Below are positions 28,831-36,697 of a stretch of DNA of 64,000 nt, in pieces. Both the position numbers and the translations under genes were made by a program. The DNA is from Parabacteroides merdae ATCC 43184. Lineage in GTDB: Bacteria > Bacteroidota > Bacteroidia > Bacteroidales > Tannerellaceae. Within the stretch, counting starts at the first letter, position 1. The number at the start of each line of letters is the position of its first letter. Below the pieces are notes generated by a model. That model searched no databases and was not told the DNA's origin. It worked only from the letters and a program-made list of their open reading frames with translations. Location: positions 2,418,001 through 2,482,000 of the forward strand of contig NZ_CP102286.1 of NCBI RefSeq assembly GCF_025151215.1, read 5' to 3'.

Positions 28831-29418
28831 TTAGAACAGGATGGCAGCCGTAATCGACCACCCTCGGTTCTTACCGTTTAATTCCAATTTTGATGCACTA
28901 TAATCATCCGTCAAACCAAGAGCATAATTGAAACCTACCTGCAAATGTTTGATCAGCTCCACACCGGCACCCAGATTCAAACCAGCATTAAAGCTTTTTG
29001 CCTTCAACTGGTCTCCGACTGATCCCGGAATATCCCATAACTTATCGCCACCCACACGGAAACCGACATACGGACCAGCCGCCAGATATCCTTTGATAAT
29101 AGGCAAGCCGAATTTCCATTTCAAGTTAACCGGAACATCTATATAATCGTTCTTTATGTCTTTCTCACTCTTCACACCTATCCCTTTTTGCGAATATAGG
29201 ATAGCTGCATCAAAACCGACTCCCATTATCGGAGCCATTACCTCCACCATCGGACCAATATTAAATCCAGTCACATTATCCTTTCCGACGAGATCTTTGT
29301 TGAAATGGACAGAGGAAATATTCAAACCGCCTTTTATACCGAACTTAATCTGGGATTTCGCAGGTACGGCAATCAACACCATCACCGCCAACAATATAAG
29401 CCCAACAATCTTCTTCAT
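28831..29418 (-). CDS. outer-membrane beta-barrel (porin-family) protein
   Basis: 195 residues. It has a signal peptide (about 1-22, AVPAKSQ), then eight or so alternating amphipathic strands (FGIKGGLNISSV, VGFDAAILYSQKGIG, YIDVPVNLKWKF, YLAAGPYVGFRVG, LQVGFNYALGL) and a C-terminal strand ending in Phe (WSITAAILF). This is the layout of small OmpX/PorT-like barrels. Ligand or role unknown. It is the last clearly chromosomal gene before the left att-like repeat. Confidence 0.85.
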   Translation of the reverse strand: MKKIVGLILLAVMVLIAVPAKSQIKFGIKGGLNISSVHFNKDLVGKDNVTGFNIGPMVEVMAPIMGVGFDAAILYSQKGIGVKSEKDIKNDYIDVPVNLKWKFGLPIIKGYLAAGPYVGFRVGGDKLWDIPGSVGDQLKAKSFNAGLNLGAGVELIKHLQVGFNYALGLTDDYSASKLELNGKNRGWSITAAILF

Positions 29419-29605
29419 ACTTTTTTCCTTAATTAGTTAATACGAATTACAAATAAACGCACTTTTCCTATAATAAACAAATATCACCACCTAAGTGTTG
29501 CTGCTGTGTAGAATTTTGTGTAGTACCAAAGTAGCATCAATTATCCAAATCCGAAACAAAGCAAAAAATACTAATCGCCTTATTATCAGCAATTAGCATT
29601 TTACC

Positions 29606-29626
29606 AAGTGGTGCCACCAGGAATCG
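29606..29626. other. left att-like direct repeat
   Basis: AAGTGGTGCCACCAG followed by GAATCG. The reverse complement resembles a tRNA T-arm and acceptor 3' end (CGATTCC...GGCACCA). It matches 47030-47050 at 20 of 21 bases in the same orientation. No complete tRNA is present here. The interval 29419-29849 holds no gene. Confidence 0.6.
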
Positions 29627-29847
29627 TAATTTGTTTCCAAGTGGCTGAATATCACTAATTTTCAAAAGCTACTCAACTGTAATCTCCTCCGTTTGCTCCA
29701 CCAGTGACTTGCTGTGTTTTGCTTATCATTACAGCGGATGATTTCGTAACACAAAAGTAATAAACTTAATCGAATTGGCAAATTAGTAACCGAAAAAATA
29801 CAATACAGAGCCTTTTAAGAATATTTTCTTGAGTTTTTTTCTGTTTG

Positions 29848-29880
29848 TGTTGCATGGTTGCTCGAAAATGATTATCTTTG
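29848..29880 (+). promoter_or_regulatory. promoter of AAA ATPase gene
   Basis: TTG at about 29850, a 19-20 base gap, then TATCTTTG (29873-29880). Transcription would begin near 29887, downstream of the first in-frame ATG (29858), so the start at 29903 is used. Confidence 0.65.
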
Positions 29881-29902
29881 CACATATAAAAAAGTATATC
29901 TT

Positions 29903-31246
29903 ATGATTGAATCATTAACTGTCACAAACTTTTATTGCTTTAAGGAGCGTACAACAATTCTATTTACGGCGAAAAAAGAGCGTAATAGAATGTTGGATAA
30001 TAATTTTTGTGGGTTTACGACTCAAAACAAGATAAATATCTTAAAACTAGTATTTTTATTAGGGAATAATGGTGCTGGAAAGAGTAAAATTCTGAGCGCA
30101 TTTGATGCATTACAGTATCTTATTGCCCAAATTCGTGAACGTAAAGATGAATCTTTACGTTATAGGCCATTTGCTTTTGACGAAGAATGTTTAAACAAGC
30201 CATCTGAAATAGAGATAGTATATCATATTAATGATTCACGGTATTTATATAGTATTAAATGGGATAAATATGCTATATATGAGGAGATTTTAGATGAATT
30301 ACGAACCAAAACTAATATCAATCTATTTCATCGTTGGTATGATAAAGTTAGTGACATCGTAAAAGTTGACTTTACAGATAAAATACAAGTTAGTGATAAT
30401 GAGAATTATATTATCAGCAGTTCGTTATTGAAAAATAATTCAGTATTTAGTACTATTATTAAAACGAATATTTCTCATGCGTTGCTAAATTCACATTTGT
30501 TATTTTTTATGGAAGGTTTTGAAATTGTTGATTTAGAAGATGTTGATTTAAATGAAGAACTTCCTGATGATAAAACAGAAAATAGCAAACAATTAAAAAA
30601 TGTCATTTGTTCGTTTTTAAAATCTGTAGATACTAATATAATGTCATATGAGAAATTGAAAATTGATGTAGAGTATCCTGCTGAGTTATTGCAAAAACTA
30701 AAGTCATTGTCGGACAAACAAGAAGCAGAGTTAAGAATGCTGTTTAGGATGGATGAGGAAAAACACATTGTGAATACGTTTCATCGTTTGGATAAAAAAA
30801 CAGGAAATAGAAGAGGGCGTTTGCCGCTATCAGAACAATCTGATGGCACTAAGGAGATACTTCGATTTTTAATTGTATTAGATGAGGCTATTAGAAAAGA
30901 GAAAACGATAATTTTAGATGATTATAGTAGTGGAGTTCAAAGAAATACGTTGAATCAGCTACTGAAATTTTTTTTAGGGGCGGCACAAAATGCTCAACTA
31001 ATAATATCAACTCAAGATTATAGTTTATTGGATTTTGATATTATAAGAAGAGATTCTATCCGTTTTTTGGTAAAGGATGACATTGCTTCTGCTCATGTTC
31101 AATCTATTAATTTATCATTACTGCATAAGAATTCTAGTTTACATCATTATGTAAGCAAAATGAATGTATACGAGCAGTTACCCAAAATGGATGAAGCATT
31201 ATTTGAAGAACTGTTGAGAATGTACAAAATTATTGCTATGAGATAG
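29903..31246 (+). CDS. AAA15-type ATP-binding protein (possible defence gene)
   Basis: 447-residue SMC/ABC-like ATPase of the AAA_15/AAA_21 (RloC/OLD-like) group. Walker A is FLLGNNGAGKSKILSAFDAL near the N-terminus, after the typical opening IESLTVTNFYCFKERTTILF. The signature-like LSEQSDGTKEILRFL and the Walker B/D-loop ILDDYSSGVQ are near the C-terminus, with IISTQDYSLLD as the switch region. Family members often act in phage defence with a small nuclease or RloB-type partner. None follows here; an IS256 element sits 115 bp downstream. The gene is far more AT-rich than its chromosomal neighbours. Intact; function inferred. Confidence 0.8.
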   Translation: MIESLTVTNFYCFKERTTILFTAKKERNRMLDNNFCGFTTQNKINILKLVFLLGNNGAGKSKILSAFDALQYLIAQIRERKDESLRYRPFAFDEECLNKPSEIEIVYHINDSRYLYSIKWDKYAIYEEILDELRTKTNINLFHRWYDKVSDIVKVDFTDKIQVSDNENYIISSSLLKNNSVFSTIIKTNISHALLNSHLLFFMEGFEIVDLEDVDLNEELPDDKTENSKQLKNVICSFLKSVDTNIMSYEKLKIDVEYPAELLQKLKSLSDKQEAELRMLFRMDEEKHIVNTFHRLDKKTGNRRGRLPLSEQSDGTKEILRFLIVLDEAIRKEKTIILDDYSSGVQRNTLNQLLKFFLGAAQNAQLIISTQDYSLLDFDIIRRDSIRFLVKDDIASAHVQSINLSLLHKNSSLHHYVSKMNVYEQLPKMDEALFEELLRMYKIIAMR

Positions 31247-31353
31247 TTGGGTATCGTCATTCGGTAAATCCATATGTTAATCAAAAAAGCGAAATCAATT
31301 TGTAATCAATAAAAACTAATAACACCTTAAAGGTCTGTTTGGAAGCAAGTTCT

Positions 31354-32739
31354 CGATATGTGGCACTATAAAATATTTTGTGTAAATGGAAAATACGGGA
31401 TTCAAGTTTGAGTCTCGTATTTTTTATTTTATAGATTTGCAAAATGAAGAAGATTATGAAAGAAAAGAATCAAGTAGTGCCCGATGAGGTGTTAAGCAAG
31501 GAGTTCCTTAGCCAGTTCAAGACAGAAGCGGATGTGAGCAAGTTTCTGAAACAGTTGCATGCCCAGGTGCTGGAGAAGATGCTTGAAGGCGAAATGGATG
31601 CCCATTTGGGCTATGAAAAGAATTCTGTGACAGGGAACAATACCGGCAACTCCCGGAATGGCAGTTATCCGAAGAAAATCCAGACCGAACATGGAGAGTC
31701 TGTCATTTCTATTCCACGTGACCGTAACGGCCAGTTTGAGCCGATAGCAGTGCCCAAACATGAAAGTCGTGGACTTTCTATAGAAAAGCTCGTTATCTCC
31801 CTATACGCCAAAGGAATGAGCGTTTCTGACATAGAGGAAGAGATGCGTGAGATTTATGAAATAGAGCTCTCTACATCGGCCATTTCCATCATTACCAACA
31901 AAGTCAATCAGGCTGCCCAGGAGTGGCAGAACCGTCCCCTTGATCCTGTTTGCCTGATAGTCTGGATGGACGGTATTGTCTTCAAGGTACGGGATAACGG
32001 CAAGATCATAAACAAGACCGTTTACCTTTGCGTCGGACTGAAACAGAACGGCCTGAAGGAAGTTCTTGGCATGTGGGTTGGCAAATCGGAAAGCTCTTCT
32101 TTCTGGATGGGTGTCCTGACCGACTTAAAAGCCCGTGGAGTGCAGGATATACTGATTACCTGTACCGACAATCTGAATGGATTTACGGATACTATCCGCA
32201 GTGTATTCCCTCAGTCATCCACTCAAGTCTGTGTGGTACATCAGATCAGAAATTCCTGTAAATATGTCGTTTATAAGGATAAGAAAGAGTTTACAGCGGA
32301 TATGAAGAATATCTATAATGCACCCAACAAAGAGGTTGCAGCCACAGAACTTGACAATCTGGAAAAGAAATGGGGAGGAAAGTATCCTTATGCTATACTT
32401 TCATGGAGAAACAACTGGGATGATTTGACTGTTTTCTTCCAATTCCCGCTGGAAATCAGAAAAATAATCTGCACAACCAATCTCATTGAGAACCTGAATG
32501 GAAAAATCAGAAAGTACACGAAATCAAAACTTTCATTTCCTTCGGACGATGCTGTAAAAAAGACCGTATATCTTTCGCTTATGGAGATTGAAAAGAAATG
32601 GACAATGCCTATTTCAAACTGGGGCTTGATTATGAATCAATTTATGCTTATGTTTGAAAACAGAATCCAGATATAAGAACAAACTTACAACTGAATCCTG
32701 TTTTCATTTACACAAAATTCTGGACAGTGTCCGATATGT
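31354..32739 (+). mobile_element. IS256-family insertion sequence with 8-bp target duplication
   Basis: The element proper is 31362-32731 (1,370 bp). The target duplication CGATATGT occurs at 31354-31361 and 32732-32739. Terminal inverted repeats begin GGCACT on the left and GACACT on the right, and share ATTTTGTGTAAATG further in. The intact duplication points to a fairly recent insertion. Confidence 0.9.
31444..32676 (+). CDS. IS256-family transposase
   Basis: 410-residue mutator-type DDE transposase. It starts KKIMKEKNQVVPDEVLSKEF and contains DAHLGYEKN and the GNSRNGSYPKKIQTEHGE region. The catalytic acidic residues lie in CLIVWMDGIVFKV, ILITCTDNLNGFTDTI and the late CTTNLIENLNGKIRKYTK segment. 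It covers almost all of the IS and is not interrupted, so it is likely active. Confidence 0.95.
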   Translation: MKKIMKEKNQVVPDEVLSKEFLSQFKTEADVSKFLKQLHAQVLEKMLEGEMDAHLGYEKNSVTGNNTGNSRNGSYPKKIQTEHGESVISIPRDRNGQFEPIAVPKHESRGLSIEKLVISLYAKGMSVSDIEEEMREIYEIELSTSAISIITNKVNQAAQEWQNRPLDPVCLIVWMDGIVFKVRDNGKIINKTVYLCVGLKQNGLKEVLGMWVGKSESSSFWMGVLTDLKARGVQDILITCTDNLNGFTDTIRSVFPQSSTQVCVVHQIRNSCKYVVYKDKKEFTADMKNIYNAPNKEVAATELDNLEKKWGGKYPYAILSWRNNWDDLTVFFQFPLEIRKIICTTNLIENLNGKIRKYTKSKLSFPSDDAVKKTVYLSLMEIEKKWTMPISNWGLIMNQFMLMFENRIQI

Positions 32740-32744
32740 TTTTT

Positions 32745-33900
32745 CTACTTTTGTTTTCTGATTTCGAAAACTATCTTTCGTACGCACTGTTCGGTATACA
32801 GCGATTTCTATTTTGAGGTAGTAGTCAATTAGTTCCACAAACTAATCCTACGCAACTTGTCATTAGAAGCAATTGACTGTGTGTTGCATGCCAATAACCA
32901 AGGGAGTGTTTCTCTCCGATGTGCTTACCAGTCAAGAACACTGCGTTTCTTTAGAAGCGTAACTTTTGCCTTGACTTTCTTCCATGCATTTCCAAATGCA
33001 CATACATATCCAGTGCCTTAACCATTCGTTTGCATCAATACCGAGACGTTTTATCTATGTAAGATATAATATTCAGTCTATACTCTTATATAATGAGCTT
33101 CTACTTCCTAATTTCGTACCCCATTACAGACTTGGTAACTCTTAGAGTTTGGCTTTCATCTTAATTAAAGATGTATACTCGGAAGGCATTCTCTCCTCAT
33201 TACATAAAAAGGATATTCCAAGAACTCTACTTTTCTTACATACGATACAACAATCTTTTTACGGTTCACTTTAAGGAAGAGTTTGCTTTCTATGAACCGA
33301 GTTATTGACTCCTTTACACATTGGACACTACGTTTGGATTTACTGAATATCAGCGCAGCGTTTGCTTAATAAGTAATAGGATGTTCACATCTTTCAGGTT
33401 CCTATCCAGTTCATTGGTATGATATTCCCCAGTAGAGGACTTAAAGAACCTCTTGGGGGACTCTCTTGGGTGCTCATTTCGAACAATTCTTCGTTTATTA
33501 TGTCACTACGCAGATATTTGTGTATCAGATTTATTACACCTTTCCATATTTTACGCCGCGACTGAGTATTTTTATTAGTTTACTATGACTTACCATGTCA
33601 AAGAAGCGTTCGAGGTCGAAGTCAACTACGTACTTATCTTCATCCACTATCTTTTGTGTTCTCCGCAGGGCATCACGTCCCCCCCCTCTTTTTTTGGGGG
33701 GGGGATAACCGTAATTTGTTTTAGGAAACTGACGCTTGTATAGTGGGGACAATATTTGATTTAAAGTTTGTTACACAAGTCGGTCTATTACAATCTAGGT
33801 GTTCTGAAGGCGTTTCTTGCTATCATCCTTAAGGTTTTCTACTCTAAAACCGGGTAGGAACAATAAGTACCGGGCTGCAAGGAACATATTAACTCGTTTT
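32745..33900 (-). pseudogene. degenerate group II intron reverse transcriptase/maturase
   Basis: Broken remnant read from right to left in several frames. Recognisable pieces, in order, are DRLVxQTLNQILSPLYKRQF, KTNYGYPP, DALRRTQKIVDE, VVDFDLERFFDMVSHSKLIK, LIHKYLRSDIINEE, the SPLLGNII box that precedes YADD, RFIESKLFLKVN, and the maturase-domain pieces WICMCIWKCM and YWHATHSQLL-like. Frameshifts and stops separate them. A C8/G9 homopolymer hairpin interrupts the fingers region. No conserved intron RNA ends were identified. The IS256 copy sits directly beside its 3' end. Confidence 0.8.
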
Positions 33901-34035
33901 TATTTATCAGGAGGTCTTTTCTTATTTTGTGTTTTTCTGTGTTGTTTATTGTAGGGAAATTCAGTAATTAATAGGGCCGAAAGGGTGAATACATGATAAT
34001 ATATTGTCTGTAGTTGAGTTTTTTTCGGTAAACTA

Positions 34036-34066
34036 TTTGTGATATTGAAAAAAAGTCATATATTTG
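34036..34066 (+). promoter_or_regulatory. consensus promoter of the small-protein locus
   Basis: TTTG (34036-34039), a 19-base spacer, then TATATTTG (34059-34066), an exact Bacteroidetes consensus. Predicted transcription start near 34073, exactly at the foot of the hairpin below. Confidence 0.75.
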
Positions 34067-34073
34067 CAAACGA

Positions 34074-34111
34074 AAACATCTTCCAAGGGGGGGGAGTCTT
34101 GGAAGATGTTT
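34074..34111 (+). ncRNA. 5'-terminal hairpin with G-rich loop
   Basis: A perfect 14-bp stem (AAACATCTTCCAAG paired with CTTGGAAGATGTTT) encloses a 10-base loop of seven Gs followed by AGT (an eighth G ends the left arm). A second small stem CCAAG/CTTGG follows at about 34115-34129. It would form the very 5' end of the transcript. Candidate structured leader or ncRNA; the assignment is inference. Confidence 0.5.
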
Positions 34112-34206
34112 ATACCAAGTTCTACTTGGAGGATACTTATCCTTTAAATAAGTGGCCAAGTATGGCTGGTCAGGTGCCTACAAATATTCACTAAATCATA
34201 TATAAT

Positions 34207-34356
34207 ATGACAGCAAAAACAGGAGAAAAATGTCCAGTAAGTGGTGTTTGGAAAGTTGATGGCTTTCCTACAACGACGGCACCTATTGCGAAAGGCAACA
34301 CAATGCCTCCCTACTGTGGTAAAGCGGTAACTTGGAGACTAATCCAATACGCTTAA
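34207..34356 (+). CDS. 49-residue small protein with CPVSG motif
   Basis: Small ORF beginning MTAKTGEKCPVSGVWKVDGF and ending GKAVTWRLIQYA. The pattern TGE-CPxSGxW ... KGNTMPPYCGKAVTW resembles short YjzC/zinc-knuckle-like proteins of unknown function, with two cysteines and aromatic residues. It lies 134 bp downstream of a consensus promoter and is followed at once by a long hairpin. Support: promoter, hairpin flanks and a protein-like composition. No strong ribosome-binding site is evident, as is usual in this phylum. Confidence 0.55.
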   Translation: MTAKTGEKCPVSGVWKVDGFPTTTAPIAKGNTMPPYCGKAVTWRLIQYA

Positions 34357-34363
34357 TTTTTAA

Positions 34364-34415
34364 TGATGAAAGTTTTGGCAGGTATGTCAAACCTGCTAGA
34401 ACTTTCAAATCATCA
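34364..34415 (+). terminator. stem-loop after the 49-residue gene
   Basis: GATGAAAGTT...GGCAGGT pairs with ACCTGC...AACTTTC..ATC, giving a long interrupted stem directly after the stop. Probable terminator or processing hairpin. Confidence 0.6.
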
Positions 34416-34592
34416 AAACAATTAATGTTGTTATCGTTATATAGCAAAGCGATAACCAACAAGGCGAATTATTATCCCTGAAGAACGATGGCTATAGGTA
34501 ATGAGTATAACATTAATAGGCTGCAAAAGTAATAATTCGTTTAAAAGTATGCAAGTAATATTGTAAAAAAGCCGAGCCGTCACTTTATTTTA

Positions 34593-34730
34593 ATGATTAT
34601 GGGCATAAAACCTGGTCCTAAAAGAATTGCCGTGTCAACAGGTAAACCAGACAGAAGGCAAAGGGATAATAAGAAGACTCCTGGCAATACGCCATCTCTT
34701 AAACCTCACAATCACAAAAAAGGTGATTAA
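34593..34730 (+). CDS. 45-residue basic small protein
   Basis: Small ORF starting MIMGIKPGPKRIAVSTGKPD and ending HNHKKGD. It is rich in Lys, Arg, Pro and Gly (about a third of residues basic), so it could bind nucleic acid. An alternative ATG is at 34599. A compact hairpin terminator follows 6 bp after the stop. I do not recognise the family. Confidence 0.5.
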   Translation: MIMGIKPGPKRIAVSTGKPDRRQRDNKKTPGNTPSLKPHNHKKGD

Positions 34731-34736
34731 AAAATG

Positions 34737-34758
34737 GCGTTCAATTTAAAGTGAACGC
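34737..34758 (+). terminator. terminator after the basic small protein
   Basis: GCGTTCA (34737-34743), loop of 8, TGAACGC (34752-34758). Confidence 0.6.
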
Positions 34759-34930
34759 TAAAATTATACTATTGTGATTTACTATTTTTATATTTTGTAA
34801 TGAATAAGAGAGAGGAGTCCTTTTTTTAGGAATTTGCCTCTGCTACAGTTATCTGAGCAGGGGTAAATCTTTCTATTTAGCATTATGACATTCTCTATCA
34901 TAGCTTTATTCTTGATAAAATGATATTATA

Positions 34931-35209
34931 TTATTTTGTCATTGATTCAATGAATGAAATCTCTTCATCTGATAGTTTGTATTTAGCATAGAGTTGTGTA
35001 TCTATCTCAGAAATACTTTTGCTCCAATCAATATAAGATTCATCTGTAAAGTTTTGTAATGGAACAAAACGAAAAACGTCTTGTGACACTTGCATTGTTC
35101 CTCTTCCAAAAAACAAGAGTATTCTGAAAAAATTGGATTTAATATATTTGTTTACATTTTGCTGTTTCACATTTGTTGCACTAACTAATGTATGATTGAT
35201 ATCAATAAA
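34931..35209 (-). pseudogene. C-terminal tail of a DNA methyltransferase-type protein
   Basis: About 90 codons open to an upstream in-frame stop. The end DVFRFVPLQNFTDESYIDWS followed by SISEIDTQLYAKYKLSDEEI is the typical C-terminus of Bacteroidales restriction-modification proteins (Eco57I-like or site-specific methylases). None of the catalytic domain is present. A fragment left by deletion or by earlier element exchange. Confidence 0.6.
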
Positions 35210-35374
35210 TTACAAGCTAATAATAGAGATATAGGTAATGGTTTAGAAACCACCTGTCTTCATCATTTTGCATGATTCCCAATCATTTCAAACAGCTCAA
35301 TACGAAGATAATATTATTTTGAGAATTAACCAAATTCTGATAATCAAAATCATACAAATCCAGTGAATTACTGG

Positions 35375-36697
35375 CTATGGTTGCTGAAATTTATACTTCA
35401 ATCCATATTCTTCCAGTTTGTTGTACAGCGTCGTGCGTCCTATCCCGAGCAGTTCGGCGGCAACCTTGCGGTTCCCGTTCGCCTGCTTCAACGCGCGTAA
35501 GATACGCTCCTTGTCTTCCGCATCGCTGCGCAGGGCGAAGCTGACGGGTGAGGTCGCCCTCGTCACGGCAAGTTCCAGATGCTCTTTCGTGACAAGACCC
35601 GTCTGTGCCTGCAACACCGCGCCCATGATTTTCTGACGAAGCTCGCGGACATTGCCCGGCCACGCATGGGTCAGCAATGTCTTTCGGGCTTCTCCGTCAA
35701 AGCCGATGACATCGCATTCCAGTTCCTGATTTGCATTTTCACGGAAGAACTCAGCCAAAGGCATGACGTCCTCCTGACAGTCGCGCAACAGCGGGACGGT
35801 TATCTCGAAGTCATGCAGGCGGTATAATAGATCCTGCCGGAAACGCTTTTCATTGACCGCTTTCTCCAGATCCTCGTTGGTGGCGGCGATGATGCGGACA
35901 TTGAAACTACGGTCAGTTCTGTCACCTACCGGACGGTATCTCCGTTCCTGTATGGCACGCAGAAGCATCTGCTGGGTTTCCGGTGCGAGGTTGCCCACCT
36001 CGTCCAAAAACAGCGTGCCGCCTTCCGCCTCATGGAAATAACCTTTCCTGGCACTGTCCGCACCCGTGAACGCCCCTCTGACGTGTCCGAAGAAAGCCGA
36101 CGGCGCAAGCTCTTTGGTGAGCGATCCGCAGTCCACAGCAACGAACGGCTTTCCTGCCCGCTTGCCCTTGTCGTGCAGCAGGTGGGCGATATGCTCCTTG
36201 CCCGTGCCGTTCTCACCGAATATCAGCACGCTCATGTCGGTTGGTGCTACCAGCCTTATCCGCTTCATGATGGCTTGAAACGCCGAGCCGTCACGCGAGA
36301 ACAGAGGCATACGGCTTCGTCCGATATTTCGTTCTTTTAATATGGTACGGAACAGGGGGACGAGTTTGTCTTCCACAAGCTGCTTGGGTATGTAGTCCAG
36401 CGAGCCGAGTTTCATGCTTTCAACCGCCGTATGCACTTCGGCATAGTCGGTCATAATGACAAAGGGCTGCATCCTGCCCTCCTTGCGCATCCAGCGCAGC
36501 AGGTCGATACCGTTGCCGTCGGGCAGGCGCAGGTCGGAAACCACGATGTCACCGTCTGTGGCTTGTTGCAGATATTTCTTCGCTGTCGAGAGGTGGAAAG
36601 CCTGCACGGTGCGGAATCCCTCGCGTGCCAGCAGGTTGCAGACAAACTCGCAATACACGATGTTGTCCTCCACCACGATGATTTTTGTCTTATCCAT
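35375..36697 (-). CDS. rteB: sigma-54-type response regulator, RteB-like
   Basis: 440-residue NtrC-family regulator: receiver domain with phospho-acceptor Asp55 (IVVSDLRLPDG), AAA+ domain with Walker A IFGENGTGKEHIAHLL, the sigma-54 contact loop GAFTGA, Walker B GGTLFLDEVGNL, and a Fis-type HTH at the C-terminus (NRKVAAELLGIGRTTLYNKL). Size and position after a hybrid kinase match RteB of CTnDOT (about 440 residues), which activates excision and transfer genes through rteC. It overlaps rteA by 8 bp. No rteC is seen downstream. Confidence 0.9.
   Translation of the reverse strand: MDKTKIIVVEDNIVYCEFVCNLLAREGFRTVQAFHLSTAKKYLQQATDGDIVVSDLRLPDGNGIDLLRWMRKEGRMQPFVIMTDYAEVHTAVESMKLGSLDYIPKQLVEDKLVPLFRTILKERNIGRSRMPLFSRDGSAFQAIMKRIRLVAPTDMSVLIFGENGTGKEHIAHLLHDKGKRAGKPFVAVDCGSLTKELAPSAFFGHVRGAFTGADSARKGYFHEAEGGTLFLDEVGNLAPETQQMLLRAIQERRYRPVGDRTDRSFNVRIIAATNEDLEKAVNEKRFRQDLLYRLHDFEITVPLLRDCQEDVMPLAEFFRENANQELECDVIGFDGEARKTLLTHAWPGNVRELRQKIMGAVLQAQTGLVTKEHLELAVTRATSPVSFALRSDAEDKERILRALKQANGNRKVAAELLGIGRTTLYNKLEEYGLKYKFQQP

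Noticed and set aside
29606..29626. A real tRNA gene
   Set aside because: Only the T-arm and acceptor 3' portion resembles a tRNA; the D-arm and anticodon arm are absent on both strands at both repeat copies.
33679..34111. A retron-like or CRISPR-like RNA locus
   Set aside because: A hairpin with a G-rich loop lies near reverse-transcriptase remnants, but the RT pieces are those of a group II intron on the opposite strand, and no msr/msd layout or spaced repeats with unique spacers were found.
33968..34159. 63-codon minus-strand ORF
   Set aside because: It runs across the consensus promoter and hairpin of the small-protein locus and has no support of its own.
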